DNA of 64,000 nucleotides, taken from NCBI GenBank assembly GCA_947589035.1, contig CANPYZ010000009.1, forward strand, positions 1-64,000, in the 5' to 3' direction. The first letter of the stretch is position 1. Every line of letters begins with the position of its first letter. The notes under the pieces are model-generated. The model saw nothing but the letters and a program-made list of their open reading frames with translations. It was not told the DNA's origin and did no database searches. The position numbers and the translations under genes are program-made. The stretch is from an uncultured Clostridia bacterium. Lineage in GTDB: Bacteria > Bacillota > Clostridia > Oscillospirales > Ruminococcaceae. Of this stretch, positions 19,239 to 29,383 are shown piece by piece.

Positions 19239-19267
19239 TTGACAAAATGAAATTTTTTTGCTATACT
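19239..19267 (+). promoter_or_regulatory. Promoter of the hybrid sensor kinase
   Basis: TTGACA (19239-19244), 17 bases, TATACT (19262-19267) with TGC extension. Transcription would begin near 19274, which rules out the longest open frame starting at 19258. Confidence 0.88.
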
Positions 19268-19314
19268 GTAAACAGTATAAACTATTTGAACATCGGAAAG
19301 AATGTGTGAATATC

Positions 19315-21441
19315 ATGAAAAATTATTGGCGGAAAGGGTTTCTTCCGGCTTTACTTGTGCTGATGATTCTGCATAGTTTCAGTATATTACCCTCTTTCGC
19401 AGAAGAACAGCAGGAAAATGAATTTTCACCGGAAGAAGAAGAATATCTTCAGCACTGCCCTGAATTGAAAGTCGGTTATGTCTGTGACCGCAAGCCCGTA
19501 TCTTTTCAGGACGAAAACGGCGAATTTGCCGGAATTTCAAGAACAATTTTTGACCGCATTTCCGAAATCAGCGGTTTAACATTCGAGTATGTGCCTTTAC
19601 CTACAGGACAAGTAACTTATGATTATTTGCTGGGGGAAAATTTTGATTTCGTCACCAGTGTTGAATACAACGAGGAAAACCAGAAAGCCCGTGGCATTTT
19701 GATTTCCAATCCGTATTTGTCCAGCAAGAAAATGATTGTCACAAAAGAAAATTTTCAGTTCAGCAGTCAGGAACATTTTCAAGTGGCGATTTCCACAGGT
19801 TCACAGACAATTAAAAAAGTCCTTGCCCGTTATTATCCTAATTTTGAATTAGTGGATTATCCTTCAACGGAAGCTTGTTTCGATGCGGTCAATAAAGGGG
19901 AAGTAGATTTACTGATTCAAAATCAATATGTTGTGGAATATTGGCTGTATAAGCCAAGTTATGACGAACTGAAAATTTTCCCACTCGTGGAAATGAATGA
20001 CCAGTTATGTTTTTCAGCGGTTACGCCCATAACCCAACAAGAAGAAAATGCTGCTTTATGGCATGAAAAAGAAATGCAAATTTCGATTATCAATAAAACC
20101 ATTGCACAACTTACAGATGATGAATTAGCAGGATATATTTTAACTGGCGTAATGGATAACATGTATCATTACACTTATTCAGATATTCTTTATCAGTACA
20201 GGTATACAGCAATCGCTATCGGAATAGCATTAGTATTAATTGCCTTTTTGCTTTACATGAACACACAATTCAGAATCCGTTCTATTCATGACCGTGCAGA
20301 TGCGAAAGCGAAAGGAGAATTTCTTTCCGCTATGAGTCACGAAATCCGCACTCCGCTAAATGGTTTAGTGGGGTTGAATTACATGATGACACAGCACATG
20401 AATGATAGTGAAAAATTATCGGATTATCTTCAGCAATCCGCCTCTATTGTTCAATATTTACAGACATTAGTGAATAATATTTTAGATATGTCCATGCTTC
20501 AGGAAAATAGAATGCAGCTGCATCATACGCCGATTAATTTAATGACAATCTGCGATTCTATCGAAAACGCCGAAAAAGAAAGCATGATTGGCAAAGGCAT
20601 TCACTTAATTGCAGATATTGAACTCCCCTTCCCTATTGTGTTAAGTGATGAAATCCGCATAAGACAAATTTTAGTGAATATTTTAGATAATGCCAGAAAA
20701 TATACTTCCAAAGGCGGCAGAATACAAATAAAAATCCGTCAGGAACGTATTTCTGATTCGGAAATTTACACTGCTATCAGTATTTCCGATACTGGTCAGG
20801 GCATGAGTGAAGAATTTCAAAAGAAAATTTTTGACCCGTTCACACAGGAACGGGAAACTGTTTCTACCGGAAATCAAGGCACAGGGTTAGGTTTAGCAAT
20901 TTGTTATCTTTTAGCGAAAAGCATGGGCGGAAATTTAACAGTTAAAAGCAAACTCGGCGAAGGAAGTTGTTTTACATTCACGTTTTCCGCCGAACCATCG
21001 GAAATTCAGGAAGAAATCCCCGTGGAAAAACGGGAAGAAATTACTTCTCCGGAAGAAAAACCGCATATTCTCGTTGCAGAAGATAATGAATTAAATGCTG
21101 AAATTCTAATCGAATTACTAACAGAAGCCGGTTTTGAAGTTGCCCACGCTCCGAACGGAAAAAAAGCTGTAGAATTATTCCAGTCTTCCAAAGTCGGCGA
21201 ATTTGGCGTAATTTTAATGGATATTTTAATGCCGGAACTGAACGGAACAGAAGCCACAAAAATTATCCGCAATTTAAACCGTCCAGATGCGGAAACCGTG
21301 AAAATTATCGCCTGCACGGCAAATTCTTTGAAAGAAGATGAACAAAAGGCTTTAGAAAGCGGAATGGATGACTTCATTCCTAAACCGATTGACATTCCCC
21401 TGCTTTTACAAAAATTATCCGAATCTCCTAAAAATGCATGA
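19315..21441 (+). CDS. Hybrid sensor histidine kinase/response regulator with solute-binding sensor
   Basis: This 708-residue membrane kinase begins with a signal peptide (about 1-30). An extracellular periplasmic-binding-protein type 3 domain (about 45-270) follows, starting at LKVGYVCDRKPVSF. A transmembrane helix (AIAIGIALVLIAFLLYM) leads to the HisKA domain with MSHEIRTPLNGL, the ATPase domain with DNARKYTSKGG and GTGLGLAICYLL, and a C-terminal receiver domain with ILVAEDNELNAE, phosphoacceptor in ILMDILMPELNG and FIPKP. There is no DNA-binding domain, so it signals to other proteins. Small amino-acid-like ligands are usual for this sensor fold. It is monocistronic with its own promoter and terminator. 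Confidence 0.93.
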   Translation: MKNYWRKGFLPALLVLMILHSFSILPSFAEEQQENEFSPEEEEYLQHCPELKVGYVCDRKPVSFQDENGEFAGISRTIFDRISEISGLTFEYVPLPTGQVTYDYLLGENFDFVTSVEYNEENQKARGILISNPYLSSKKMIVTKENFQFSSQEHFQVAISTGSQTIKKVLARYYPNFELVDYPSTEACFDAVNKGEVDLLIQNQYVVEYWLYKPSYDELKIFPLVEMNDQLCFSAVTPITQQEENAALWHEKEMQISIINKTIAQLTDDELAGYILTGVMDNMYHYTYSDILYQYRYTAIAIGIALVLIAFLLYMNTQFRIRSIHDRADAKAKGEFLSAMSHEIRTPLNGLVGLNYMMTQHMNDSEKLSDYLQQSASIVQYLQTLVNNILDMSMLQENRMQLHHTPINLMTICDSIENAEKESMIGKGIHLIADIELPFPIVLSDEIRIRQILVNILDNARKYTSKGGRIQIKIRQERISDSEIYTAISISDTGQGMSEEFQKKIFDPFTQERETVSTGNQGTGLGLAICYLLAKSMGGNLTVKSKLGEGSCFTFTFSAEPSEIQEEIPVEKREEITSPEEKPHILVAEDNELNAEILIELLTEAGFEVAHAPNGKKAVELFQSSKVGEFGVILMDILMPELNGTEATKIIRNLNRPDAETVKIIACTANSLKEDEQKALESGMDDFIPKPIDIPLLLQKLSESPKNA

Positions 21442-21442
21442 A

Positions 21443-21477
21443 ATTCAGCCTTGCCCGATTTCCGGACAGGGCTGAAT
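21443..21477. terminator. Terminator between converging genes
   Basis: Arms ATTCAGCC (21443-21450) and GGCTGAAT (21470-21477) frame a GC-rich interior; a T-run follows on the plus strand. It lies between the sensor kinase stop and the converging dehydrogenase stop and may serve both. Confidence 0.75.
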
Positions 21478-21488
21478 AATTTTTTAAT

Positions 21489-22700
21489 TTAATCTCTTTG
21501 AAATAAATCTCTGGTATATACTTTTCCGAAAACGTCTTTTAAACAGGGGTCATTCCGGTTTGCAATAATAACATCTGATAATAATTTAAATTTTTCTAAA
21601 TTATTCACTACCTGATTTCCGGAAAAATATTCCCCGTCTTTCAATGTCGGCTCGTAAATAATAATTTTTATATTGTTTTCTTGATTATTTTCCTGAATGC
21701 GTTGCATTACTCCCTGAATGGACGATTGCCGGAAATTGTCAGAATGGCTTTTCATCGTCAGCCGGAATACACCGACAACAGGATTATTTTTCTGTTCAAT
21801 GAGTTTCAGCACCCTTTCCGCAATGAAATCTTTTCTTGTGTGGTTGGATTTAACGATGGCGGACATAATTTCCTGCGGTATATCAGTATAATTCGCTAAA
21901 AGCTGTTTCGTGTCTTTCGGAAGACAGTAACCGCCATAACCGAAACTGGGGTTGTTATACCCCTCCCCTATTCGTGGGTCAAGACAAACGCCCTGAATAA
22001 TCTGTTCAGCATTTAAATTCTTCATTTCCGCATAAGTATCTAATTCATTAAAATATGCCACTCGTAAAGCTAAATAGGTATTCGCAAAAAGTTTCACTGC
22101 TTCTGCTTCCGTGAAATCCATAATCAACGTCGGAATATCTTTTTTCTGTGCGCCCTCCTGCAAAAGGGAAGCAAATATTTCCGCTGCCTGTGTTAATTGT
22201 TTATTTTGTTTATCCGTGCCGACAATAATTCTGCTGGGGTAAAGATTATCATAAAGGGCTTTACTTTCTCGCAAAAATTCCGGACTGAATAAAATATTCC
22301 GGCTTCCGGTTTTTTCGCTTATGGTTCTTGTATAGCCTACCGGAACAGTGGATTTAATGATGATTATTGCATTAGGATTGTAATGCATGACAAGCTGAAT
22401 TACTTTTTCCACTGCGCTGGTGTCGAAAAAATGTTTCTCACTGTCATAATTCGTTGGTACAGCAATAATGACAAAATCTGCTGAACAGTAAGCTTTTTCT
22501 GCGTCAGTTGTCGCTGTAAGGGAAAGTTTTTTCTCTTTAAGATACTGTTGAAGATATTCATCTTGAATAGGTGAAATTTTCTGATTGATTAAGTTAATTT
22601 TCTCCGGAATGATGTCTACTGCTGTCACGGTATGATGCTGGGCAAGAAGTACAGCAAGGGAAAGTCCTACATATCCTGTGCCTGCTACGGCGATTTTCAT
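21489..22700 (-). CDS. ugd: UDP-glucose 6-dehydrogenase family protein
   Basis: These enzymes oxidise a UDP-sugar at C6 in two NAD+-dependent steps to the uronic acid, a precursor for capsule and wall polymers. The protein (404 residues from this start) has the Rossmann motif [50 protein letters not shown], and the catalytic cysteine loop [14 protein letters not shown]. The length and motifs fit the UDP-glucose enzyme; UDP-GlcNAc or ManNAc dehydrogenase is less likely. Start 22700 follows an AGAGGAA site; the longer frame overlaps the upstream gene. It is the second gene of an operon with a RelA/SpoT-domain protein. Confidence 0.92.
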   Translation of the reverse strand: MKIAVAGTGYVGLSLAVLLAQHHTVTAVDIIPEKINLINQKISPIQDEYLQQYLKEKKLSLTATTDAEKAYCSADFVIIAVPTNYDSEKHFFDTSAVEKVIQLVMHYNPNAIIIIKSTVPVGYTRTISEKTGSRNILFSPEFLRESKALYDNLYPSRIIVGTDKQNKQLTQAAEIFASLLQEGAQKKDIPTLIMDFTEAEAVKLFANTYLALRVAYFNELDTYAEMKNLNAEQIIQGVCLDPRIGEGYNNPSFGYGGYCLPKDTKQLLANYTDIPQEIMSAIVKSNHTRKDFIAERVLKLIEQKNNPVVGVFRLTMKSHSDNFRQSSIQGVMQRIQENNQENNIKIIIYEPTLKDGEYFSGNQVVNNLEKFKLLSDVIIANRNDPCLKDVFGKVYTRDLFQRD

Positions 22701-22735
22701 AAGGGATTCCTCTTTTCTTTTTTCTTTCTGAAATA

Positions 22736-23725
22736 TCAATCAATCAAATCATTCTGAAATCTTGACAAATGTTCAAACGGCAATATTTGCCTTCCCCGAA
22801 ACAGTCCGCACCCGTCATTGATAAGCTGATTATTGATTGCCTTAAACATATTTACCTGAACAGAAGATAAATCTAATTCCTGTAATTGAGTAAACCGTTC
22901 AAAGGCTTCATCAAAATAACGGCATTCTCCATAAGGAATAAGATCTCTTCTTGTTCTGTCCTGTTCCTGCTGGCGTTCATACCCGAAATGATTCGCTGCG
23001 CCGATTTCCGCAAAATCGTCCATATCTTTCGTTCTTAATTGAACTTCTGTATAGCATTTTGTTAAATTGTCATAAAATGTAATATGTAGTGACTGATAAC
23101 CGGAAGGACGTGGCGAAAGAACGTAATCTCGATAATATAACCGATGATTTTCAGTTAGTCTGCTGTTTTCCGGTGAAGAGTCCATTCCGGAAAGTTCTGC
23201 TGTGAATCCCTTATGTTCAAGAAATTCCGGTAAATGATTGGCGATTTCATAAAGATAATCTAATTCTTGTTCTTTCCAGGAATATTTGTCTTTCACATGG
23301 CATGACGGATAGGAAATAACGATTCTGTAAGCAATCAAATCCCTGAAATAAGGCAAATTATTTTGAATTTCCGTTTCAGAAGGATATTGATGATTTTTCT
23401 GGTAATATTCGTAAATATATTCCAGAATATAGCCATTATATTTTTCTTCTGCCCGAATTAAAGATTTAATTCTGCCTTTGAATGTAAACGCAAGGAAAGG
23501 ATATTCTTTTGTCATGAATTTATAAAATTCCCGTATTCTTTGTGACTGAGAGGTCAGAAAATCATTATGTTCCAGCAGTTCAGTTATCTGCACTAAGAAT
23601 TGACTATGCGCAAGGTCTATCGGGTTATTCGTTTCTTGTGCGGATTTGTTCAAATCGCTGGAATACTGGTGCAGAATTTTCAACACAGTGTCGCCGGAAA
23701 ATAAATAATCATTTAATGTAATCAT
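22736..23725 (-). CDS. RelA/SpoT synthetase-domain protein
   Basis: RelA/SpoT-domain proteins transfer pyrophosphate from ATP to GDP/GTP (or related acceptors) to make alarmones. In this 329-residue protein the domain shows [45 protein letters not shown] and [21 protein letters not shown], the last being the conserved E-x-Q-x-R-T and H motif. There is no HD hydrolase, TGS or ACT domain. Its size is larger than small alarmone synthetases such as RelQ, so it may make a different product or act on another substrate. Pairing with a UDP-sugar dehydrogenase in one operon is unusual. Confidence 0.85.
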   Translation of the reverse strand: MITLNDYLFSGDTVLKILHQYSSDLNKSAQETNNPIDLAHSQFLVQITELLEHNDFLTSQSQRIREFYKFMTKEYPFLAFTFKGRIKSLIRAEEKYNGYILEYIYEYYQKNHQYPSETEIQNNLPYFRDLIAYRIVISYPSCHVKDKYSWKEQELDYLYEIANHLPEFLEHKGFTAELSGMDSSPENSRLTENHRLYYRDYVLSPRPSGYQSLHITFYDNLTKCYTEVQLRTKDMDDFAEIGAANHFGYERQQEQDRTRRDLIPYGECRYFDEAFERFTQLQELDLSSVQVNMFKAINNQLINDGCGLFRGRQILPFEHLSRFQNDLID

Positions 23726-23761
23726 AACTATTTCTCCATGTTTTTTAATTTAGATGTCTTT

Positions 23762-23790
23762 ATTATAGCAGGTTTTTTGAAAAAAGTCAA
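23762..23790 (-). promoter_or_regulatory. Promoter of the RelA-domain/ugd operon
   Basis: On the minus strand TTGACT (23785-23790), 17 bases, TATAAT (23762-23767) with TGC extension. Confidence 0.82.
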
Positions 23791-23871
23791 TATTTTCCCG
23801 AAAAGATATGCAGCAAATTATAGATTTTTTTGAAAATTCTGAAAAATATGCAGGAATTTTCATTCGTTTGG

Positions 23872-23900
23872 TTGACAAACAGGAAAAAATCTGCTATACT
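23872..23900 (+). promoter_or_regulatory. Promoter of the TetR regulator
   Basis: TTGACA (23872-23877), 17 bases, TATACT (23895-23900) with TGC extension. Confidence 0.87.
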
Positions 23901-23947
23901 ATTCTTATCTTATTTTAACTATTTTCCGGAATGGAGTTGAGTTGCAC

Positions 23948-24532
23948 ATGGGAGTTACCAGCCTGAACACGAAAAAAATGTTGTCCTCTTCATTGAAAAA
24001 ATTCATGCTGAAAAAGCCTCTATCTAAAATTACCGTCAGCGAAATTGTCGCCGACTGCGGAATTAACCGGAAAACGTTTTATTATCATTTTGAAGATATT
24101 TCGGATTTGCTGAAATGGACACTCGAACAGGAAGCATTTGACATTGTGAAAAAATTCGATTTAATTCATGATACGGAAGAAGTGATTTCTTTTGTGTTGA
24201 CTTATGTGGAGGAAAATAAACATATTTTGCAATGCATTCACGATTCTGTCGGGCGTGATGAAGTAAAGCGTTTTTTCCGGAAAGATATTTATGCGGTTGT
24301 TTTGCGTTTAATTCAGGAAACGGAAAAATTACACCAGATTCAGCCGGTGAAAGATTATGAAATTTTTCTCTGTGACTTCTACACGAATGCCATTTCCGGT
24401 CAGATTGTGGAATTGTTCTACACACATGAACCATACGACAAGAAAAAATTTACTCGTTATTTAGTCACTACGCTGAAAGCGACGTTAATTTCTGCATTGG
24501 AAGAAAACGGGAAAAATTTTTCACAAACATGA
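23948..24532 (+). CDS. TetR/AcrR family transcriptional regulator
   Basis: The 194-residue protein has an N-terminal TetR helix-turn-helix with KITVSEIVADCGINRKTFYYHFEDISDLL and an all-helical ligand/dimer domain with NAISGQIVELFY. It resembles the DhaS-like TetR group with the C-terminal domain common in Clostridia. The ATG at 23948 is chosen with GGAG about 11 bases upstream; a TTG six bases earlier is possible. It is monocistronic and converges on the Bce-type transporter, with which it shares a bidirectional terminator; a regulatory link between them is possible but not shown. Confidence 0.88.
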   Translation: MGVTSLNTKKMLSSSLKKFMLKKPLSKITVSEIVADCGINRKTFYYHFEDISDLLKWTLEQEAFDIVKKFDLIHDTEEVISFVLTYVEENKHILQCIHDSVGRDEVKRFFRKDIYAVVLRLIQETEKLHQIQPVKDYEIFLCDFYTNAISGQIVELFYTHEPYDKKKFTRYLVTTLKATLISALEENGKNFSQT

Positions 24533-24535
24533 AAA

Positions 24536-24558
24536 CAAGGCGCAGCGTTTGCGCCTTG
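24536..24558. terminator. Bidirectional terminator
   Basis: A 9-bp GC-rich stem (CAAGGCGCA 24536-24544 with 24550-24558) has ATTTTTT on the plus side and a short T-run on the minus side. It separates the converging TetR and permease genes. Confidence 0.88.
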
Positions 24559-24563
24559 ATTTT

Positions 24564-26627
24564 TTACTGTTTATTTTTAATAATGTGTTTACTGCAAAAA
24601 TAAGTAATTAAAAAATATCCCCCATAAATTAACAGTAAAATGGACACTGTCATAAAAATGGATTCTGACATTTTTTCTGTGCCGAAAATTTCTAAGAAAG
24701 TGCTTGCAAATTTCATTCCAAATACAGAATGAATACATGCTAAAATTAACGGCAGCAAAAAGAAAATTCCTGTCTGCTGAAACAGCGATTTAGATAAATC
24801 CTTTTCTTCTGCACCAATCCGGCGGAGCATTTCATAACGGGAAATACTGTCGACACTTTCGGAAAGTTCCTTTAATGCAAGCATTGCCCCGCACGCAATT
24901 AAAAACACAAGCCCGATATACATTCCGATAAATGTAATGACTGCGCCAAGCCCTACAGAAGCGGAAGCAATGTCAATTTTCGTGTTAATTTCCCGAAGTA
25001 CAGACAATTCCGGATGTTGGTCAGCCCAATGCTGAAATACTTCTTCGTAAGCTGAACAAACTTCCTGTTCAATAGCTTGCTTTTCTTCTTTGTTTTCAGC
25101 ATCATAATTTCCGATGAGATAATCTCTGCTGGCGTAATTTTTTTCCAGTATCGAATCCGGAACAACATAAATTCCTGCATTGATATGCTGTGAAGACAAA
25201 TCAACAAACCCGTCCTGACAATCATCATATTTTGATTTGAGTTCATGACCGAAAATGTTTAATGTTTTCCCCTTCTGTAAAAGAGAATTTCTCACTTCTG
25301 CCATAGATTTGAAATCACAAAGAACGATAAATTCCCCTTCATCAAGGGAAAGTTCTTCTTTCCCATATAGGCGCATTAACTTATTGTAATCATTCAAGCC
25401 AATAATTTCTTCCGGCGTGTCGTAAATCAAAAACGGATAATTTTTCTGAATGGTTTTTAATTCTTCTCCGCAAGATGTTCCGAAAGTTAAATTTTCATCA
25501 GAATATGTGGAAAAATGCACCCATTCACGGAAATTTTCTGTAAGCGTTTTTCCCGAATCGGAGTAAATTTTTTCTAAATCAACTGACTGCAAATAAGCAA
25601 GTTTTTCCTCATCTGCATAGGAAAAATAAATTTCACAGTCTGCCGGACAATTTTCAACAATAGTCGCATTCATGGAATTTCTGATAGAAAATGCAGAAGA
25701 TAATGTGCAAATCGTCACGAACAGCATTAAGCAAATCACCATCATAGAAAAAACCATTGTATTGATTTTACTGCTGATTTGCCGGAATGTGAAACTGTTC
25801 AGCCCTTTGTAGTAAACGCTTTTCATGGACATAATGACCCTTAACAGCATACCGGAAACAGACCAGAAAATTAAAAACGTACTGATACACCCGAAACAGA
25901 TATAAATTGTAATTTTCTGTTGATTTAAATCCCGATACTTCCAGCCTACTTGATAATAAGCATAACTGAGAAGTCCAACCGCAAACAGGAAAATTAATAC
26001 ACACAGCCATGGATTTTTCAATTTGATTCGTTCAGACTTTTTGCCGGACTGCATTAAATCAATCAGCTTAAAATGACTGATGACCAAAGTATTCCAAATC
26101 ATAACAATGACATACATTAACGCAAAATACATGACTGTTTTCCAGATGGCTTCTTCCGACAAAGTGAATTGATATTCCGTCATGTCCGCTTCAAATAAAT
26201 TTGCCACGAAAACACTCATAATCTGCGATAAGCCAATCCCAATCATTAACCCTACGAAAAGTGAACATATGCCGATAATTAACGTTTCAATCAGCAAAAT
26301 AGAGGAAATTTTAAATTTTCCCATGCCAAGCATTAAATATAATGCAAATTCTCTGTTCCGGCGTTTCATTAAGAAACGGCTTGCGTATACAATCAGTAAA
26401 CCTAATACAATGGCAACGAATACACTCACGCCGGAAAGCATGGATTTCAGCAGTTCAATAATATTTCTTGTGTCGTTCTCCAGTTCTAAATAACTCGCCT
26501 GTGTGCCGATTGCGTTAAACACATAGAACACAGAAACCCCAATTACCAAAGTGAAAAAATATACTGCATAATCACGCAAACTTTTCCTAACGTTACTGAC
26601 GGATAATTTAAAGAGTGTCACCTGCAT
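24564..26627 (-). CDS. BceB-type ABC transporter permease
   Basis: This permease of about 687 residues matches the BceB/VraG group, which with BceA frees cell-wall precursors from peptide antibiotics such as bacitracin. It has about ten transmembrane helices arranged as an FtsX-like repeat. The large extracellular domain (about residues 300-530) between helices 7 and 8 is the drug and kinase sensing part typical of the group. The ATG at 26627 overlaps the ATPase gene by 20 bases and is preceded by GGGGTG. The permease, ATPase, kinase and regulator genes form a complete Bce module. Confidence 0.92.
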   Translation of the reverse strand: MQVTLFKLSVSNVRKSLRDYAVYFFTLVIGVSVFYVFNAIGTQASYLELENDTRNIIELLKSMLSGVSVFVAIVLGLLIVYASRFLMKRRNREFALYLMLGMGKFKISSILLIETLIIGICSLFVGLMIGIGLSQIMSVFVANLFEADMTEYQFTLSEEAIWKTVMYFALMYVIVMIWNTLVISHFKLIDLMQSGKKSERIKLKNPWLCVLIFLFAVGLLSYAYYQVGWKYRDLNQQKITIYICFGCISTFLIFWSVSGMLLRVIMSMKSVYYKGLNSFTFRQISSKINTMVFSMMVICLMLFVTICTLSSAFSIRNSMNATIVENCPADCEIYFSYADEEKLAYLQSVDLEKIYSDSGKTLTENFREWVHFSTYSDENLTFGTSCGEELKTIQKNYPFLIYDTPEEIIGLNDYNKLMRLYGKEELSLDEGEFIVLCDFKSMAEVRNSLLQKGKTLNIFGHELKSKYDDCQDGFVDLSSQHINAGIYVVPDSILEKNYASRDYLIGNYDAENKEEKQAIEQEVCSAYEEVFQHWADQHPELSVLREINTKIDIASASVGLGAVITFIGMYIGLVFLIACGAMLALKELSESVDSISRYEMLRRIGAEEKDLSKSLFQQTGIFFLLPLILACIHSVFGMKFASTFLEIFGTEKMSESIFMTVSILLLIYGGYFLITYFCSKHIIKNKQ

Positions 26628-27372
26628 CACCCCCTAATAATGTCACAACATCAATGATTTTGTCGAAAAATTCTTTCCGGCTATCGTTTCCCTTGCGGAT
26701 TTCGTGGAAAATTTTCCCGTCCTTAATGAACAGCACCCTTCCAGCATAACTTGCCGTGAAACTGTCATGTGTAACCATAATAATTGTTGCCTCAATTGTC
26801 TGATTCAGATAGTTGAATCTTTCTAAAAGCATTTTCGCTGAACGGGAATCTAATGCGCCTGTCGGTTCATCAGCAAGAATCAATTCCGGTTTCGTAATAA
26901 TTGCCCTTGCGGAAGCAACCCTTTGCTTTTGTCCGCCGGACATCTGATAGGGATATTTCCGCAAAACTTCCGTAATGCCGAGTTGCTGTGCGACAACACG
27001 CACGGAAGAATCAATTTCAGAAGCGGATTTTTTCTGAATGGATAACGCAAGGGCAATATTTTCATAAGCGGTCAATGTGTCCAGAAGGTTGAAATCCTGA
27101 AAAATGAATCCTAATTTATCTCGCCGGAAAGCGTTCAGTTGTTTTCCTTTAAGGCGGGTAATGTCTGTTTCATTCAGGAAAATATGTCCTGCTGTGACAC
27201 TGTCAATTGTGGAAATACAATTGAGTAAAGTGGTTTTCCCACTTCCGGAAGCCCCCATAATGGCAACAAATTCACTTTTTTCCACGGAAAAGGAAATATC
27301 ATCAATTGCTTTTGTCAGGCTTGACCGGTTACCATAATATTTTTCAATCTGTTGTATGCTCAGTAATGCCAT
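26608..27372 (-). CDS. BceA-type ABC transporter ATPase
   Basis: The 254-residue ATPase powers the adjacent permease. Walker A is [13 protein letters not shown], the Q-loop is in [10 protein letters not shown], the signature is [16 protein letters not shown], Walker B is [14 protein letters not shown], and the H-loop is IMVTHD. This is the MacB/LolD-like class to which BceA belongs. Start 27372 has AAAGGAG 9 bases upstream; the longer frame lacks one. It is first in its two-gene unit; the gap to the kinase gene (27373-27500) contains the kinase operon's terminator. Confidence 0.94.
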   Translation of the reverse strand: MALLSIQQIEKYYGNRSSLTKAIDDISFSVEKSEFVAIMGASGSGKTTLLNCISTIDSVTAGHIFLNETDITRLKGKQLNAFRRDKLGFIFQDFNLLDTLTAYENIALALSIQKKSASEIDSSVRVVAQQLGITEVLRKYPYQMSGGQKQRVASARAIITKPELILADEPTGALDSRSAKMLLERFNYLNQTIEATIIMVTHDSFTASYAGRVLFIKDGKIFHEIRKGNDSRKEFFDKIIDVVTLLGGDAGDTL

Positions 27373-27478
27373 ATCAACAACTCCTTTCAGTAAATAGTAT
27401 AACATTAACTCGGCATTTTGTCTATCGTTTATGATAACATAAGATTACGATTTTGTCATGTTGAAAAAATTTAAAAAA

Positions 27479-27505
27479 AGCAGCACTCTTTGCCGGAGTG
27501 CTACT
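27479..27505 (-). terminator. Terminator of the BceRS-type operon
   Basis: Ten-base arms (27479-27488 and 27496-27505) with one mismatch are followed on the minus strand by a seven-T run. The stem overlaps the stop codon of the sensor kinase. Confidence 0.78.
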
Positions 27506-28526
27506 TTTTCGCTACGCTGAAAAAATCATTTTTCTGAAATAAAATTTGAAATTCAGTGAATTTCCCAACTTCTGAACGGCAACTGATTTGATGACCAAGT
27601 TTCCGGCAAAGGCGTTCGGTGATGTATAAGCCCATTCCGGTAGATTTGGCACTGGTATGCCCATTCGTTCCGGTGAAAGATTTTTCGAAAATATAAGGCA
27701 AATCATTTTCCGAAATTCCAATACCATTATCCCGGAAAACTAATTTCACAGTGTCGGAAGTTTCTTCCGCATAAATTGAAATTTCCGGAATTTCTTTTTC
27801 TTTATCTGTATATTTCAAACTATTGGAAATTAGCTGCGTTAAAATGTATTCTATCCATTTTCCGTCAGTATTGACTTCTTTTTCTAAATCATGCACATGC
27901 AGGGAAATTTCATGCAAAATTAAATCTTCCCGATTTTTCCGGAGTACGCTGCCGACAATTTTTTTCAGCGAAATTGGCTTGATGAGATAATCTTTTTCAG
28001 CAATTTCACTTCTGGCGTAATATAATACTGTGTCAGTGTAATCATTCACTTTTCGCAATTGTTCCTGTGCCTGTGCAGTAATTTCATTCGGGTGATTATG
28101 CAGCATAAGCTGTAAACTGGAAATGGGTAATTTTACTTCATGTACCCATAATTCGATAAATTCCCGAAATTCAGCATTTTCCCTCCGGTAAGCGGAAATT
28201 TCTTCTGTCATGGCTCTGCTGGTTTGTTTCAGCACGGAATAAAAAATTTTCCCTTCGAGAAATTCAGGTTCTTCCATAATTTCTGAAACAAGATATTTCT
28301 GTTTTAATTCTTCTGTATGGTGCAGTAATTCGCAATAATAAATTTTTTTCCGGAAAAATTCCCACAACGTCAGACCGATTTCAGAAATTCCCGTCAGTAT
28401 GCTGAAAATAATCATTAACTGAATAGAAACATGAAACGCTGAAAGAAACATTAACATTAACAGCCATACAGAACATTCCACTGCATAAACAGGAATTTTT
28501 TCTTTGAAAAATTCTGAAAATTTCAT
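27501..28526 (-). CDS. BceS-type intramembrane-sensing histidine kinase
   Basis: The 341-residue kinase has two transmembrane helices within its first 60 residues and almost no extracellular loop, typical of intramembrane-sensing kinases that read the state of a BceAB transporter. The phosphoacceptor His is in ELWVHEVKLPIS. ATPase motifs are ISNSLKYTD (N box), FRDNGIGISENDLPYIFE and STGMGLYITE. Its ATG overlaps the stop of the response regulator as ATGA, so the two are translationally coupled. Confidence 0.93.
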   Translation of the reverse strand: MKFSEFFKEKIPVYAVECSVWLLMLMFLSAFHVSIQLMIIFSILTGISEIGLTLWEFFRKKIYYCELLHHTEELKQKYLVSEIMEEPEFLEGKIFYSVLKQTSRAMTEEISAYRRENAEFREFIELWVHEVKLPISSLQLMLHNHPNEITAQAQEQLRKVNDYTDTVLYYARSEIAEKDYLIKPISLKKIVGSVLRKNREDLILHEISLHVHDLEKEVNTDGKWIEYILTQLISNSLKYTDKEKEIPEISIYAEETSDTVKLVFRDNGIGISENDLPYIFEKSFTGTNGHTSAKSTGMGLYITERLCRKLGHQISCRSEVGKFTEFQILFQKNDFFSVAKK

Positions 28527-29188
28527 CTTAGTAAGTACCCCTGTTTTTTTCGTGTTTCAATCGCATTCGGCAAACCGCATTCTGTTAATTTCGAGCGTAA
28601 ACGGCTAATATTCACGGAAAGCGCATTATCATTCACAAATTCGTCATTGTCCCATAATGCCGTCATTAACTCATCACGAGTGACAATTTCCCCCTGATGG
28701 TCAAGTAAAAGCTGAAAAATAATCATTTCATTTTTCGTTAAAATTTGTTCAGCATCTCCATTTTTCAGCGTGCCTTTGGTTAAATCTGCCTGAAGTTGAT
28801 GATAATTCCGGAAATTAGAAAATTTTGCCATTCGTTTCAGTACCGCCGAAATTCGCAAAAGCAAAATTGTTGGGTGATAAGGTTTTGTAATATAATCATC
28901 TGCCCCGTAACTCATGGAAAGTAATTCGTCTAATTCCGTGTTTCGGCTGGTCAGCATGATTACAGGCGTATTATGCGTTTTCCGAAAATCTTGTAAAATC
29001 ATTTCGCCATTCATTTCCGGAAGGTTAATATCCAATAAAACCAATTCCGCCCGTGAACGTTTCATTTGTCCAGAAACGTCGTGAAAATCTGTTAAACACA
29101 ATGTTTCATATCCGGCATTTTCTAAAAGCAAAGAAAGTTCCTGCCGCAAAACAGCATCGTCTTCTATAATGAGTATTTTATTTTTCAA
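28523..29188 (-). CDS. BceR-type OmpR-family response regulator
   Basis: The 221-residue regulator has a receiver domain (ILIIEDDAV, phosphoacceptor Asp in LLDINLPEMNG, LTSRN, YITKPYHP) and a winged-helix DNA-binding domain ending in NISRLRSKL and RKKQGYLLR. The start is a TTG at 29188 with AGGGGAG 10 bases upstream; the longer frame has no good site. It would activate the bceAB-type genes downstream in response to peptide antibiotics. Confidence 0.93.
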   Translation of the reverse strand: MKNKILIIEDDAVLRQELSLLLENAGYETLCLTDFHDVSGQMKRSRAELVLLDINLPEMNGEMILQDFRKTHNTPVIMLTSRNTELDELLSMSYGADDYITKPYHPTILLLRISAVLKRMAKFSNFRNYHQLQADLTKGTLKNGDAEQILTKNEMIIFQLLLDHQGEIVTRDELMTALWDNDEFVNDNALSVNISRLRSKLTECGLPNAIETRKKQGYLLR

Positions 29189-29217
29189 AATTGACCACTC
29201 CCCTTTCAACTGTATAT

Positions 29218-29246
29218 ATTATAATATAATAGACTCAAAAAGTCAA
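29218..29246 (-). promoter_or_regulatory. Promoter of the BceRS-type operon
   Basis: On the minus strand TTGACT (29241-29246), 17 bases, TATAAT (29218-29223). Confidence 0.8.
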
Positions 29247-29354
29247 GAGAAAGAAACCGACAAGTAAACAAAAATTCCTGCTTTTGATGAATTTTATATG
29301 CAGAATAACTAAAATGAAAACATTAACTTAAGATTATTTTGTGCTGTCGGACTA

Positions 29355-29383
29355 TTGACAAAATTGTTTTACTGTTGTATACT
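29355..29383 (+). promoter_or_regulatory. Promoter of the YtrA-type operon
   Basis: TTGACA (29355-29360), 17 bases, TATACT (29378-29383). Confidence 0.87.

Noticed and set aside
19258..19314. Longer start for the hybrid sensor kinase
   Set aside because: That start lies inside the promoter, upstream of the expected transcription start; the ATG at 19315 begins a good signal peptide.
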